From assembly GCA_031460175.1 (NCBI GenBank), contig JAVKGW010000013.1, positions 1 through 32,229 of the forward strand: a stretch of 32,229 nt of DNA, written 5' to 3'. Source of the DNA: Armatimonadota bacterium (GTDB lineage: Bacteria > Sysuimicrobiota > Sysuimicrobiia > Sysuimicrobiales > Sysuimicrobiaceae). Under the pieces are notes generated by a model, which saw only the letters and a program-made list of their open reading frames with translations, was not told the origin of the DNA and ran no database searches. A program made the translations under genes and the position numbers. Positions 6,371 to 13,237 of the stretch are shown here, in pieces (the stretch's first letter is position 1; each line of letters starts with the position of its first letter).

Positions 6371-6394
6371 AAAAAGTGACACCCCGGCGGGGTG
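6371..6394 (-). terminator. Rho-independent terminator of the 6420-7313 gene
   Basis: On the minus strand CACCCC-GCC-GGGGTG (6394-6380) forms a tight hairpin followed by TCAC and then TTTTT (6375-6371). It lies 26 nt after the stop of the upstream minus-strand gene and before the next one. Confidence 0.6.
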
Positions 6395-6419
6395 ACGGGA
6401 CTGGGTTGTGGGTCTGGGG

Positions 6420-7313
6420 CTAAGCCAACTGGAGGAGCTCGGAGAGGCGTCTGAGCAGCTGCAGGTCGCGCTGGTAGCCTCCGTACCGGCTGGCGGGGTG
6501 CGCCGGGGGGTGTTGACCGGAGGCGATCACGGCGAGGCTTCGGATGAGCCAGTCGATCTTTGCATCACTCCGCACCCAGCCGCGCCGCCCGTTGCCCAGG
6601 CAGAGCTGCGCCGCCAGCTTCTGTCTTCGCTCTTCGGGAAGGCCGCTGCCGATCAGATCCTGTGCGGTAATCTCGTCCCACGTCCTGCGCAGGACGGGCC
6701 GCATCTGCCGGATCGCGGCCCGCTCCGCGCGGCTTGCGGCATCGGGGGTTTGCGGCAACACCTCGCGCCCTTGGGGCGTGACGCCTGGGCTGCGCACCAC
6801 AACGAACGGGGAGATGGCGGCAAACGCGAGTAGCCGCGGGTCGTACCGCCTGTAGCGGGCGTACGCCAGCAGCAAGTTTCTCGCGATCCTTTCAGGGCTT
6901 GTCCATGGCGGGCGTGGGAGACGGATGCCGGCCTCCCGGAGCCGGTCCAGCAGTTCGGGTGCGAGTTGTTCCGCCTGGTTGCGCACGTGCAGTCCGAGGT
7001 CCCGGAACGATTCGTTCATCAGCTCCCGCAGCGCGCGCGACGTCATCTTGGTCGCGAGGGACTGGCGGAGTACTTTAAGCGACACCGGGTGGCGTACGTA
7101 CCGCGATGGCGTACGGGGTGGGCGTCCGCGAGGGCGAGGTGCAGGGGTCGTCGCCTGCTCGGGGAGCCGACGGACGTGCTCCTGCAGAAGTGGGCGGACC
7201 ACGCCTTCCTGCTGCTTGAGGATCCTCCGCAGGACCTGGCGGGCGGTTGCTTCAAGGAAAACTGTTGAGATTCGGCTGTTGTTCTTCGCACCACTGCGGG
7301 GTACACTACTCAT
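6420..7313 (-). CDS. Unrecognised basic protein of the mobile element (297 aa)
   Basis: A start at ATG 7313 with GGGAGG about 11 nt upstream gives 297 aa. I do not recognise a family. Visible features: a basic, Pro/Arg-rich stretch at about 55-75 (APRPRGRPPRTPSRYVRHPV); predicted helices LKVLRQSLATKMTSRALREL and LGLHVRNQAEQLAPELLDRL; an aromatic-basic patch NLLLAYARYRRYDPRLLAFA; and a C-terminal helical part with WDEITAQDLI and SDAKIDWLIRSLAVIA. There is no Walker box, no membrane segment, and no integrase R/H/Y catalytic set that I can align. The gene is the one nearest the attachment scar and has its own terminator. Possible roles are DNA binding, replication initiation or relaxase-like, all unproven. 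Confidence 0.6.
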   Translation of the reverse strand: MSSVPRSGAKNNSRISTVFLEATARQVLRRILKQQEGVVRPLLQEHVRRLPEQATTPAPRPRGRPPRTPSRYVRHPVSLKVLRQSLATKMTSRALRELMNESFRDLGLHVRNQAEQLAPELLDRLREAGIRLPRPPWTSPERIARNLLLAYARYRRYDPRLLAFAAISPFVVVRSPGVTPQGREVLPQTPDAASRAERAAIRQMRPVLRRTWDEITAQDLIGSGLPEERRQKLAAQLCLGNGRRGWVRSDAKIDWLIRSLAVIASGQHPPAHPASRYGGYQRDLQLLRRLSELLQLA

Positions 7314-7340
7314 GAGGCGAGCAGCCTCCCTTTGCGCATG

Positions 7341-7369
7341 GCCCCAGCGACCCGCACCGCCGCTGGGGC
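7341..7369. terminator. Strong hairpin, possible terminator or regulatory stem
   Basis: GCCCCAGCG (7341-7349) and CGCTGGGGC (7361-7369) are perfect inverses with an 11-nt loop. Read on the plus strand it is followed by TCGTTTGTCCTT, a poor T-run. It lies just upstream of the start of the gene at 7313. It could stop rightward transcription or act in the leader of the leftward gene. Confidence 0.35.
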
Positions 7370-7677
7370 TCGTTTGTCCTTAGTCTACTACGCCCTATCT
7401 TCGCGACGCCTCCAGAGCATCTCCACCACCTCTCCGGTCCCCTAGTATCCTGGGACAGGTACCCACTGGAAGCAGGTCCACATTGCGTAGGACCCCGAAA
7501 CACCTCCACCCGCTCCGCGCGGCCCCGGGACCGCGACCTCGGGAGTTGCCGCCAAATTGCCGCCAGACACCAGGGAAAAGGTGGTAAAATGAGGCTACGC
7601 TAGGAGAAGAGGAAAGGCTAGAACCCGCACAGGACGTGAATTCCGGGGAAGAGGGGAAGTGGGGGGAACACCCAGGG
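7370..7677. other. Element terminus without a recognisable gene; tandem TTGCCGCCA
   Basis: About 300 nt between the hairpin and the tRNA fragment contain no convincing coding sequence on either strand. They hold two identical 9-bp direct repeats, TTGCCGCCA at 7546-7554 and 7557-7565, spaced 11 bp start to start (one helical turn). They also hold a purine-rich run (7605-7670). The repeats lie about 115-130 bp from the attachment scar, where arm-type or Xis sites of an integrase would be expected. Confidence 0.35.
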
Positions 7678-7725
7678 CGCCCTCTCAAGGCGGAGACGGG
7701 GATTCGAATTCCCCTGGGGCCACCA
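7678..7725 (+). other. attR-type scar: 3' half of a tRNA-Glu (CUC) gene
   Basis: The 48 nt fold as the 3' half of a tRNA. The anticodon loop is CTCTCAA (anticodon CTC, 7684-7686) with a four-pair stem. The T arm is GGGGA-TTCGAAT-TCCCC, and the acceptor strand TGGGGCC is followed by A and CCA (7723-7725). The required 5' half (GGCCCCA start, D arm) is absent upstream, and pair 27-43 is already mismatched (G-G), so identity ends at about 7678. Such fragments are left by integrases that insert in the 3' part of tRNA genes. Its orientation puts the element to the left and the original chromosome to the right. Confidence 0.75.
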
Positions 7726-7763
7726 ACTCCATGTCCCCGGGCCAAGAGCCGGGGAGGGCTCCC

Positions 7764-9008
7764 GTGGGCAAGCCGGACGCCGTGGTGGTGGGAGGGGGTG
7801 CGGTCGGCCTGTGCTGCGCGTGTGCCCTGGCGCGCGAGGGCATGCGGGTGCTTCTCCTGGAGCGGAAACGCCCCGGGGCCGGTGCCTCCTGGGGGAACGC
7901 GGGACTGGTTGCGCCCTCCCGCAGTGTTCCCCTGGCGGAGCCCGGGATCGTACGACGCGGCCTGCGCTGGATGCTGGATCCCACGAGCCCCTTGTACGTC
8001 CCCTTGCGGGCAGATGTGGGCCTGATCCAGTGGCTCTGGAGGTTCCGGAAATTCAGCACCGCGGCCCACCTGCGCCGCAGTCTGCCCCTTTTGGTCGGCC
8101 TCCAGCGGTGGAGCCTGCGCCTGTACCGGGAGCTGGAAGGGCGCGGCCTGGACTTCGGGTTCCGAACGTCGGGAACGCTTGCCGTCTTTCAGAGTTCCCG
8201 GGAGCTCGCGTCCTTCCTCGGGGAGGTGGATCTGCTCCGGAGCCACGGGATCCCCGCGGAGGTCCTGGGCCCGGACGCGGCCCTGCAGAGGGAGCCTCTC
8301 CTGCGACCGCAACTCGCGGGGGCGGTCTACTTTCCGGAGGACGCCTATCTGGATCCGGCCCGCCTTGTGGAATCCCTGGCCGCCTACGCGGGTGAGCTCG
8401 GCGTGGAGATCCGGAACGGGGCTGCAGGGCAGCGGCTGTGGCGCCGGGGAGGAGAGGTCTCCGTGGAGGTGGGGGACTCCTTCCTGCATCCGGCGACGGT
8501 GGTGGTGGCCGCGGGTGCGTGGAGCGCGCCCCTCCTCCGGACCGCGGGGGTCCGGATCCCGGTCTTGCCCGCCAAGGGCTACGCGATCACGCTCCCGCAC
8601 GCGGCCCCGCCCGGCCGTCCCCTGATGCTGAGCGAGGCACGGGTGGCGGTGACCCCGCTCCGGGGACCCGGTGGGGAGGCACGGGTTCGGCTCGCGGGGA
8701 CCCTGGAACTAGGAGTTGCGGAAGAGGGGATCAACCACCGACGGGTGCTTGCCATCCGGCGGGCTGCGTCCAGATACCTGGATCTGGATCCTTCCGGGGG
8801 AGAGGTGTGGGCCGGGCTCCGGCCCTGCACCCCGGATGGCCTTCCCGTGGTGGGGAGGCCGCGGGGGTTCAGGAACCTGGTGGTGGCCACCGGCCATGGA
8901 ACCCTGGGCATCTCCCTGGCTCCCGTGACCGGCGAGCTGGTGGCCTCCCTTGTCGCGGGGCGTCCTTTGCAGGAGCTCGATCCCCTAAGCCCGGACCGGT
9001 TCTGCTAG
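7764..9008 (+). CDS. DadA-type FAD-dependent amino-acid/amine oxidoreductase
   Basis: The 414-aa protein belongs to the DAO superfamily, most like D-amino-acid dehydrogenase/glycine oxidase. It oxidises an amine carbon and passes electrons to quinone or oxygen. The N-terminal Rossmann motif is VVVGGGAVGLCCACALAREG with the acidic LLLER end of strand 2. The DadA-like block RRGLRWMLDPTSPLYVPLRA follows, and the C-terminal FAD contact region contains GLRPCTPDGLPVVGRPRGFR and GHGTLGISLAPVTGELVA. GTG 7764 was chosen because GGGGAGGG lies 5 nt before it. An ATG at 7731 lacks a site and sits 6 nt after the tRNA fragment. It is the first chromosomal gene right of the island scar. The substrate is unknown. 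Confidence 0.82.
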   Translation: MGKPDAVVVGGGAVGLCCACALAREGMRVLLLERKRPGAGASWGNAGLVAPSRSVPLAEPGIVRRGLRWMLDPTSPLYVPLRADVGLIQWLWRFRKFSTAAHLRRSLPLLVGLQRWSLRLYRELEGRGLDFGFRTSGTLAVFQSSRELASFLGEVDLLRSHGIPAEVLGPDAALQREPLLRPQLAGAVYFPEDAYLDPARLVESLAAYAGELGVEIRNGAAGQRLWRRGGEVSVEVGDSFLHPATVVVAAGAWSAPLLRTAGVRIPVLPAKGYAITLPHAAPPGRPLMLSEARVAVTPLRGPGGEARVRLAGTLELGVAEEGINHRRVLAIRRAASRYLDLDPSGGEVWAGLRPCTPDGLPVVGRPRGFRNLVVATGHGTLGISLAPVTGELVASLVAGRPLQELDPLSPDRFC

Positions 9009-9143
9009 GGAGCGACGGATCCCGGGCACACGCCCCTGTTGACCCGGGGGCCGCCGTGCGGACCCGAGCAGGAATGCGCGCCCAGGGCAGAGAAGGAAAG
9101 TCCCCCGTCATCCGTCCAGATTCCAGGCAGTGGAGGAGCGTCC
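9009..9143 (+). promoter_or_regulatory. Possible structured leader upstream of the ECF S-component gene
   Basis: The 135-nt gap is the longest within the first gene block. GACGGAT (9014-9020) and ATCCGTC (9110-9116) are perfect inverses that could close a domain. Inside are GGGC-ACAC-GCCC, two CCCGGG sextets and a CCGC/GCGG hairpin. It matches no riboswitch consensus I know; in particular no RFN (FMN) element is present. It may equally be GC-rich chance pairing. Confidence 0.25.
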
Positions 9144-9692
9144 ATGCGGGCACAGCGGATGGTGATGACGGGGCTGCTCGTGGCGGTGGCCTTCCTCCTC
9201 ATGGCCACGGTGCAGATTCCGATCCTCCCTCAGGCACCCTTTCTGAAGTACGATCCCAGCGACGCGGCGGCCCTCGTGGGCGGGGTCCTCTACGGCCCCG
9301 GCACCGGCGTGCTCGTGGTGCTCCTCAAGGACGTGCTCTTCCTCCTGTTCCGGGCGAGAGGGCCCTTCGGGCCTGTTGCGGACTTCATCGCCGCGGGCAC
9401 GTTTGTGGCGGTGACCGCGTGGGCCTACCGGCGCATGGGAGGCGCCTTCCCCCGGCGGCTTCTCTCCGCGGCCGTGGTCGGGATGGTGGCGCGGGTGCTG
9501 GTGATGATCCCCGCCAACTTCGTGATCCTGTACCTGGAGTTCGGGATGCCGCCGGCCCGGGTGGCGGGGATGCTGCTCCCCGCCATCGTGCCCTTCAACG
9601 CGGTGAAGGCGGCCCTGAACGCCCTCCTGGCTTTGGCGGTGGCGGAACCTCTGGGCCGCTACCTTCCCGTGCCGGAGCTTCCCGGACGCTAG
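9144..9692 (+). CDS. ECF transporter S component (RibU-like substrate-binding membrane subunit)
   Basis: A 182-aa membrane protein with about six helices. S components bind a vitamin or small molecule and work with a shared EcfT and two EcfA ATPases. Family marks are the N-terminal Ala-rich helix (TGLLVAVAFLLMATVQIPIL), FLKYDPSDAAALVGGVLYGP (the RibU-type loop), GVLVVLLKDVLFLL, and a later VARVLVMIPANFVILYLEFG helix. ATG 9144 has GGAGG about 7 nt upstream. No T or A component lies in the window, so it must use a general module elsewhere. RibU likeness suggests riboflavin/flavin uptake, but there is no FMN riboswitch, so the ligand is open. Confidence 0.78.
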   Translation: MRAQRMVMTGLLVAVAFLLMATVQIPILPQAPFLKYDPSDAAALVGGVLYGPGTGVLVVLLKDVLFLLFRARGPFGPVADFIAAGTFVAVTAWAYRRMGGAFPRRLLSAAVVGMVARVLVMIPANFVILYLEFGMPPARVAGMLLPAIVPFNAVKAALNALLALAVAEPLGRYLPVPELPGR

Positions 9693-9757
9693 GCCCAGCA
9701 GGATTCTGCGGCTCCCACGGCCAACTCTCGTCCGGAGGACTTGCGGGAGGGCTCCCC

Positions 9758-10534
9758 GTGCGGTTCGCGGTCAACCTCTCCATGTTGTTCACCGAGTTCC
9801 CCTTCCTGGAGCGGTTCCAGCATGCCCGCCAGGCGGGATTCTCCGCGGTGGAGTTCTGGTTCCCCTACGAGGAGGATCTGGAGGCCATCGCCCGGGAGCT
9901 GCGACGTCTACGGCTGGAACTCGTGCTCTTCAACCTGGAGGCGGGGAACTTCGCCGCGGGAGAACGGGGATACGCCTGCCATCCGGACCGGCGGCAGCGG
10001 TTTCGGGAGACGGTGGAGCGGGGGATTGAGGTGGCGCGGCGCCTGGGATGCCGGCGGCTCAACGCGCTCGTGGGAAATGTCCTGCCTCACGTTCCCCGCG
10101 CGGACCAGCGGCGGATCCTGGTGGAGAACCTCCGGGAGGCGGCCCGGGCCATGGAACGCTGGGGCATCACCCTGCTCTTCGAGGCCCTCAACCCCTACGA
10201 TGCCCCGGACTACTTCCTGCACTCCTCCGCGGAGGCCTTCGCGATCCTGGAGGAGGTGGGAGAGCCCAACCTGCGGTTCCAGTACGACGTCTACCACATG
10301 CAGCGCAGCGAGGGGAACCTCACCCACACCATTACCCGACACGTGGACAAGATCGGCCACATCCAGATCGCGGACTCCCCGGATCGCGGGCCGCCCGGTA
10401 CGGGCGAGATCAACTTCCGCTACTTGCTGGGCCGGATCGCGGCAAGCGGCTACGGGGGATACGTGAGCGCGGAGTACCGACCCCACGGGCCGAGCGCGGA
10501 ATCCTTCGGGTGGATGCGGGAGGTGCTGCCGTGA
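9758..10534 (+). CDS. hyi: Hydroxypyruvate isomerase family sugar-phosphate-isomerase-like TIM barrel
   Basis: The 258-aa protein interconverts hydroxypyruvate and tartronate semialdehyde in glyoxylate/glycerate metabolism. The start RFAVNLSMLFTEFPFLERFQ followed by AGFSAVEFWFPY is diagnostic for Hyi. The metal-binding barrel residues appear in LLFEALNPYDAPDYFL (Glu), FQYDVYHMQRSEGNL (Asp, His), HIQIADSPDRGPPGTGEIN and GYVSAEYRP (Glu). GTG 9758 has GGGAGG 5-6 nt upstream. The stop overlaps the next GTG by 4 nt, so it is translationally coupled to the aldolase. No glyoxylate carboligase is present, so tartronate semialdehyde more likely comes from the neighbouring aldolase. Confidence 0.85.
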   Translation: MRFAVNLSMLFTEFPFLERFQHARQAGFSAVEFWFPYEEDLEAIARELRRLRLELVLFNLEAGNFAAGERGYACHPDRRQRFRETVERGIEVARRLGCRRLNALVGNVLPHVPRADQRRILVENLREAARAMERWGITLLFEALNPYDAPDYFLHSSAEAFAILEEVGEPNLRFQYDVYHMQRSEGNLTHTITRHVDKIGHIQIADSPDRGPPGTGEINFRYLLGRIAASGYGGYVSAEYRPHGPSAESFGWMREVLP

Positions 10535-11310
10535 TCGCGAACCGGATCAAACGCCGGCTGCAGCAGGACCTCCCCGTGATCGGGCACTGGCTGAGCTTCC
10601 CGTGCCCGGCGGTGGCGGAGCTGCTGAGCGCCTTGGAGCCGGACTGGCTTGTGGTGGATACGGAGCACGGGCCCAGCAGCTGGGAGACGGTGGAGGACCA
10701 GCTGCGGGCCATGCGGGGCACGGGCGTGACGCCCATCGTGCGGGTCGCGGCGAACGATCCCGCCCTCATCAAGCTGGCCCTGGATCGTGGGGCCATGGGG
10801 GTGATCGTCCCGCTGGTCAGCTCGCCGGAGGAGGCGCGGAGGGCCGTCCTGGCTTCCCGGTATCCCCCCGAAGGGATCCGGGGGGTTGCGGGGACCCGGG
10901 CGAGCCGGTATGGCCTAGACCTCGCGGAGTACTTTGCCGCCTGGAACCGGGAGGCCCTGGTGATCTGCCAGGTGGAGACCCTTCCGGGACTGGAACAGGT
11001 GGAGGAGATCGCCGCCGTGGAGGGGGTGGACGTGCTGTTCGTGGGTCCCAACGACCTCTCCGCGAGCGTGGGGCATTTCCGGCGCTTCGAGGCCCCGGAG
11101 TACGAGGAGGCGGTGCAGAGGGTGCTCGCGGCCGCCCGGCGACGCGGCAAGGCCGCGGGATACCTCGCGTCGGATCCGGAGGAGGCGCTTCGCCGCATCG
11201 CGCAGGGATTCCGGTTCGTGGGAATCGGCAGCGACAGCCGCCTGCTGGCGGCCGCGGCCTCCTCGGTCCTGCGGCGGGTACGGACGGGTCTAGAGGAGAA
11301 GGCGCCATGA
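10531..11310 (+). CDS. HpcH/HpaI family class II aldolase
   Basis: The 259-aa metal-dependent aldolase splits 2-keto-3-deoxy (sugar) acids to pyruvate plus an aldehyde. Visible family residues are DTEHGPSS (catalytic His), VRVAANDP (Arg), VICQVETLPGLEQVEEI (metal Glu) and VDVLFVGPNDLSASVGH (metal Asp). The substrate could be 2-dehydro-3-deoxyglucarate, giving pyruvate and tartronate semialdehyde (GarL role), or a 4-hydroxy-2-oxo acid from aromatic breakdown. The genes on both sides (Hyi and a GarR-type reductase) favour the first. The GTG at 10531 overlaps the preceding stop; the end overlaps the next ATG by 4 nt. Confidence 0.82.
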   Translation: MIANRIKRRLQQDLPVIGHWLSFPCPAVAELLSALEPDWLVVDTEHGPSSWETVEDQLRAMRGTGVTPIVRVAANDPALIKLALDRGAMGVIVPLVSSPEEARRAVLASRYPPEGIRGVAGTRASRYGLDLAEYFAAWNREALVICQVETLPGLEQVEEIAAVEGVDVLFVGPNDLSASVGHFRRFEAPEYEEAVQRVLAAARRRGKAAGYLASDPEEALRRIAQGFRFVGIGSDSRLLAAAASSVLRRVRTGLEEKAP

Positions 11311-12224
11311 GGGTATCGCCGGAGACCACTCGGGTGGGCGTGGTCGGGCTCGGGATCATGGGCAAACCCATGGCCCGTAACCTCCTGCGGGCCGGGTACC
11401 GACTCGTGGTGCACAACCGGAGCCGAGCGCCCGTGGAGGAGCTGGTGGCCCTGGGGGCCGTGGACGGGGGGTCTCCGAAGGGCGTCGGGCAGGCTTCGGA
11501 CGTGGTCCTCACCGTGCTTCCGGATACCCCGGACGTGGAGCGGGTGATCTTCGGCCCAGAAGGACTCCTCGAGGGGATGCGACCGGGGTCGGTGCTCGTG
11601 GATATGAGCACCATCTCCCCCGCGGCCACCCGCGATTTCGCGGAGCGGCTGCGCGCCCGGGGGATCGAGATGCTGGACGCGCCCGTGAGCGGGGGACAGC
11701 GGGGCGCGGAGGAGGGAACCCTGGCCATCATGGTCGGCGGCTCTCCGGAGGTCTTCCAGATGTGCCGCCCCCTTTTCGAGGTCCTGGGACGGCACATCGT
11801 GCACCTGGGCCCCAACGGGGCGGGGCAGGTGTGCAAGGCCTGCAACCAGATCGTGGTGGCCCTCACCATCCAGGCGGTTTCCGAGGCCCTGGTGCTGGCG
11901 GAGCGGGCAGGGGTGGATCCCGCGAAGGTCCGGGAGGCCCTGCTGGGGGGCTTCGCGTACAGCCGCATCCTCGAGTTGCACGGGCAGCGGATGCTGGAGG
12001 GCAACTTCACCCCGGGCTTCCGGGTGGAGCTGCACCACAAGGATCTCCGCCTCGCCCTGGAAGCCGGGCGCACCTACGGGGTGCCCCTTCTCGGGACCGC
12101 CGTCGTCCACGAGCTCCTGGGCGCTCTGGTGGCCAGAGGCCGCGGGAAGCTGGATCACTCGGCCCTGTTGTTGCTGGCGCGGGAGCTGGCGGGCGGAGGT
12201 GGGCTTGACGCAGGGTCCGTATAA
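11307..12224 (+). CDS. Beta-hydroxyacid dehydrogenase, tartronate-semialdehyde-reductase type
   Basis: The 305-aa NAD(P)-dependent enzyme of the 6PGDH/3-HIBADH family has all four family boxes. These are the dinucleotide fold GVVGLGIMGKPMARNLLRAG, the substrate box LDAPVSGGQRGAEEGTLAIM, the catalytic Lys in GAGQVCKACNQIVVALTIQA, and the cofactor/substrate helix HHKDLRLALEAGRTYGVPLL. It would reduce tartronate semialdehyde to glycerate, or act as 3-hydroxyisobutyrate dehydrogenase. The position after Hyi and the aldolase supports the former; the semialdehyde dehydrogenase at 16605 leaves the latter possible. ATG 11307 overlaps the upstream stop by 4 nt. Confidence 0.85.
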   Translation: MRVSPETTRVGVVGLGIMGKPMARNLLRAGYRLVVHNRSRAPVEELVALGAVDGGSPKGVGQASDVVLTVLPDTPDVERVIFGPEGLLEGMRPGSVLVDMSTISPAATRDFAERLRARGIEMLDAPVSGGQRGAEEGTLAIMVGGSPEVFQMCRPLFEVLGRHIVHLGPNGAGQVCKACNQIVVALTIQAVSEALVLAERAGVDPAKVREALLGGFAYSRILELHGQRMLEGNFTPGFRVELHHKDLRLALEAGRTYGVPLLGTAVVHELLGALVARGRGKLDHSALLLLARELAGGGGLDAGSV

Positions 12225-12295
12225 TTGAGGCGGATCGGGTCGGTGGGGGCGACCTTGGGCAAGAGGGTCTGCAGGACGGACGCGGAGAGGGCCGG

Positions 12296-13237
12296 ATGAA
12301 GTCGTCCACTGCCGCCGTCCGGCCCTTGGCGGGCGTTCTCGCCCGGGGGGGGCGTTGGCTGCGGAGGGAGCGGGTCCTGGCCCCTCTGCTGGTGCTGCCC
12401 GCCTTCCTGTACGTGGCCCTTCTCGTGGGCCTTCCCTTCCTCTACGCCCTCTACCTGAGCCTCACGGACGCCACCACCGGCAACCCCTACGGGAGCTTCA
12501 TCGGGTTCCGGAACTTCTCGGAGGTGGTTCAGGACCGGGTCTTCCGGACGGCCCTGAAGAACACCTTCGTCTTCACCCTCTCCGCGCAGGGCGCGGTGAT
12601 CCTGCTCTCCAACGTCCTGGCCCGGGCATTGAGCGTGGACTTCCGGGGCAAGGGATTCGTGCTCTTCCTGCTCCTGCTCCCCTGGGTGGCGCCGGTGTCG
12701 CTCTCCACCATCGGCTGGCTGTGGATCCTCCACGCCCGGTTCAGCGTCCTGGACTGGGTGGGCTGGCAGTTGGGGCTGCTGCCCCACGGCCAGAACACCT
12801 TCTGGCTTGGGAGACCGAATCTCGCCATGTTCTCCGTGGTGATGGTGCACGTGTGGCGGATGTTGCCCTTCGCCACCGTGATTCTCCTGGCGGGCCTCAC
12901 CGCCCTTCCCCGGGATCTTCTGGACCAGGCGGAGGTGGACGGTGCGGGGTTCTGGCGGAAGCTCTTTCAGATCGAGCTTCCCCTGTTGCTTCCCATCATG
13001 AGCGTGGCGGTGCTGTTCGGCACCATCTTCACCTTCACGGACATGGCGGTGGTGTACGTGCTCACGCGGGGGGGACCCTTTGACACCACCCAGGTGCTCA
13101 GCAGCCTCGCGTTCTTCAAGGGCATCGTGGGCGGAAACCTGAGCGTGGGCGCGGCCATCTCTCTCTTCCTGTTCCCCGTGCTCCTCGTGGCGGCGGTGCT
13201 CATCCTGCGGGCCGCCCGGCGGGCGGAGGTGACGTAA
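12296..13237 (+). CDS. Sugar ABC transporter permease, MalF/UgpA type
   Basis: A 313-aa inner-membrane permease of the carbohydrate uptake (CUT1) family with six predicted helices. The first, VLAPLLVLPAFLYVALLVGL, is followed by the LYLSLTDATTGN exit typical of these permeases. The EAA loop that contacts the ATPase reads LPRDLLDQAEVDGAGFWRKL FQIELP. ATG 12296 follows GGAGAGG by 5 nt. The 71-nt gap before it separates it from the enzyme trio. It pairs with the next permease and the binding protein; the stop overlaps the next start by 1 nt. Confidence 0.88.
   Translation: MKSSTAAVRPLAGVLARGGRWLRRERVLAPLLVLPAFLYVALLVGLPFLYALYLSLTDATTGNPYGSFIGFRNFSEVVQDRVFRTALKNTFVFTLSAQGAVILLSNVLARALSVDFRGKGFVLFLLLLPWVAPVSLSTIGWLWILHARFSVLDWVGWQLGLLPHGQNTFWLGRPNLAMFSVVMVHVWRMLPFATVILLAGLTALPRDLLDQAEVDGAGFWRKLFQIELPLLLPIMSVAVLFGTIFTFTDMAVVYVLTRGGPFDTTQVLSSLAFFKGIVGGNLSVGAAISLFLFPVLLVAAVLILRAARRAEVT

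Noticed and set aside
7650-7725. A complete tRNA-Glu gene
   Set aside because: The 3' half folds perfectly, but the 5' acceptor strand and D arm are absent in the preceding 30 nt and the anticodon stem is already broken at its base.
9094-9103. AGGAAAGTCC, resembling the conserved start of RNase P RNA
   Set aside because: Only this ten-base match is present; the gap is 135 nt, too short for RNase P RNA, and the other conserved regions are missing.
9009-9143. FMN riboswitch before the RibU-like gene
   Set aside because: None of the conserved RFN blocks can be found; only unspecific hairpins are seen.
10410-12158. Long minus-strand open frames over the aldolase and reductase (and similarly 16359-18929 and 19230-20945)
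   Set aside because: All lie opposite well-supported genes with intact motifs and have biased composition without recognisable domains.
12205-12225. TTGACG followed by TATAAT as a promoter before the sugar ABC genes
   Set aside because: The spacer is only 9 nt, far from the 16-18 nt needed, and the sequence overlaps the end of the reductase gene. The TATAAT alone is not enough.
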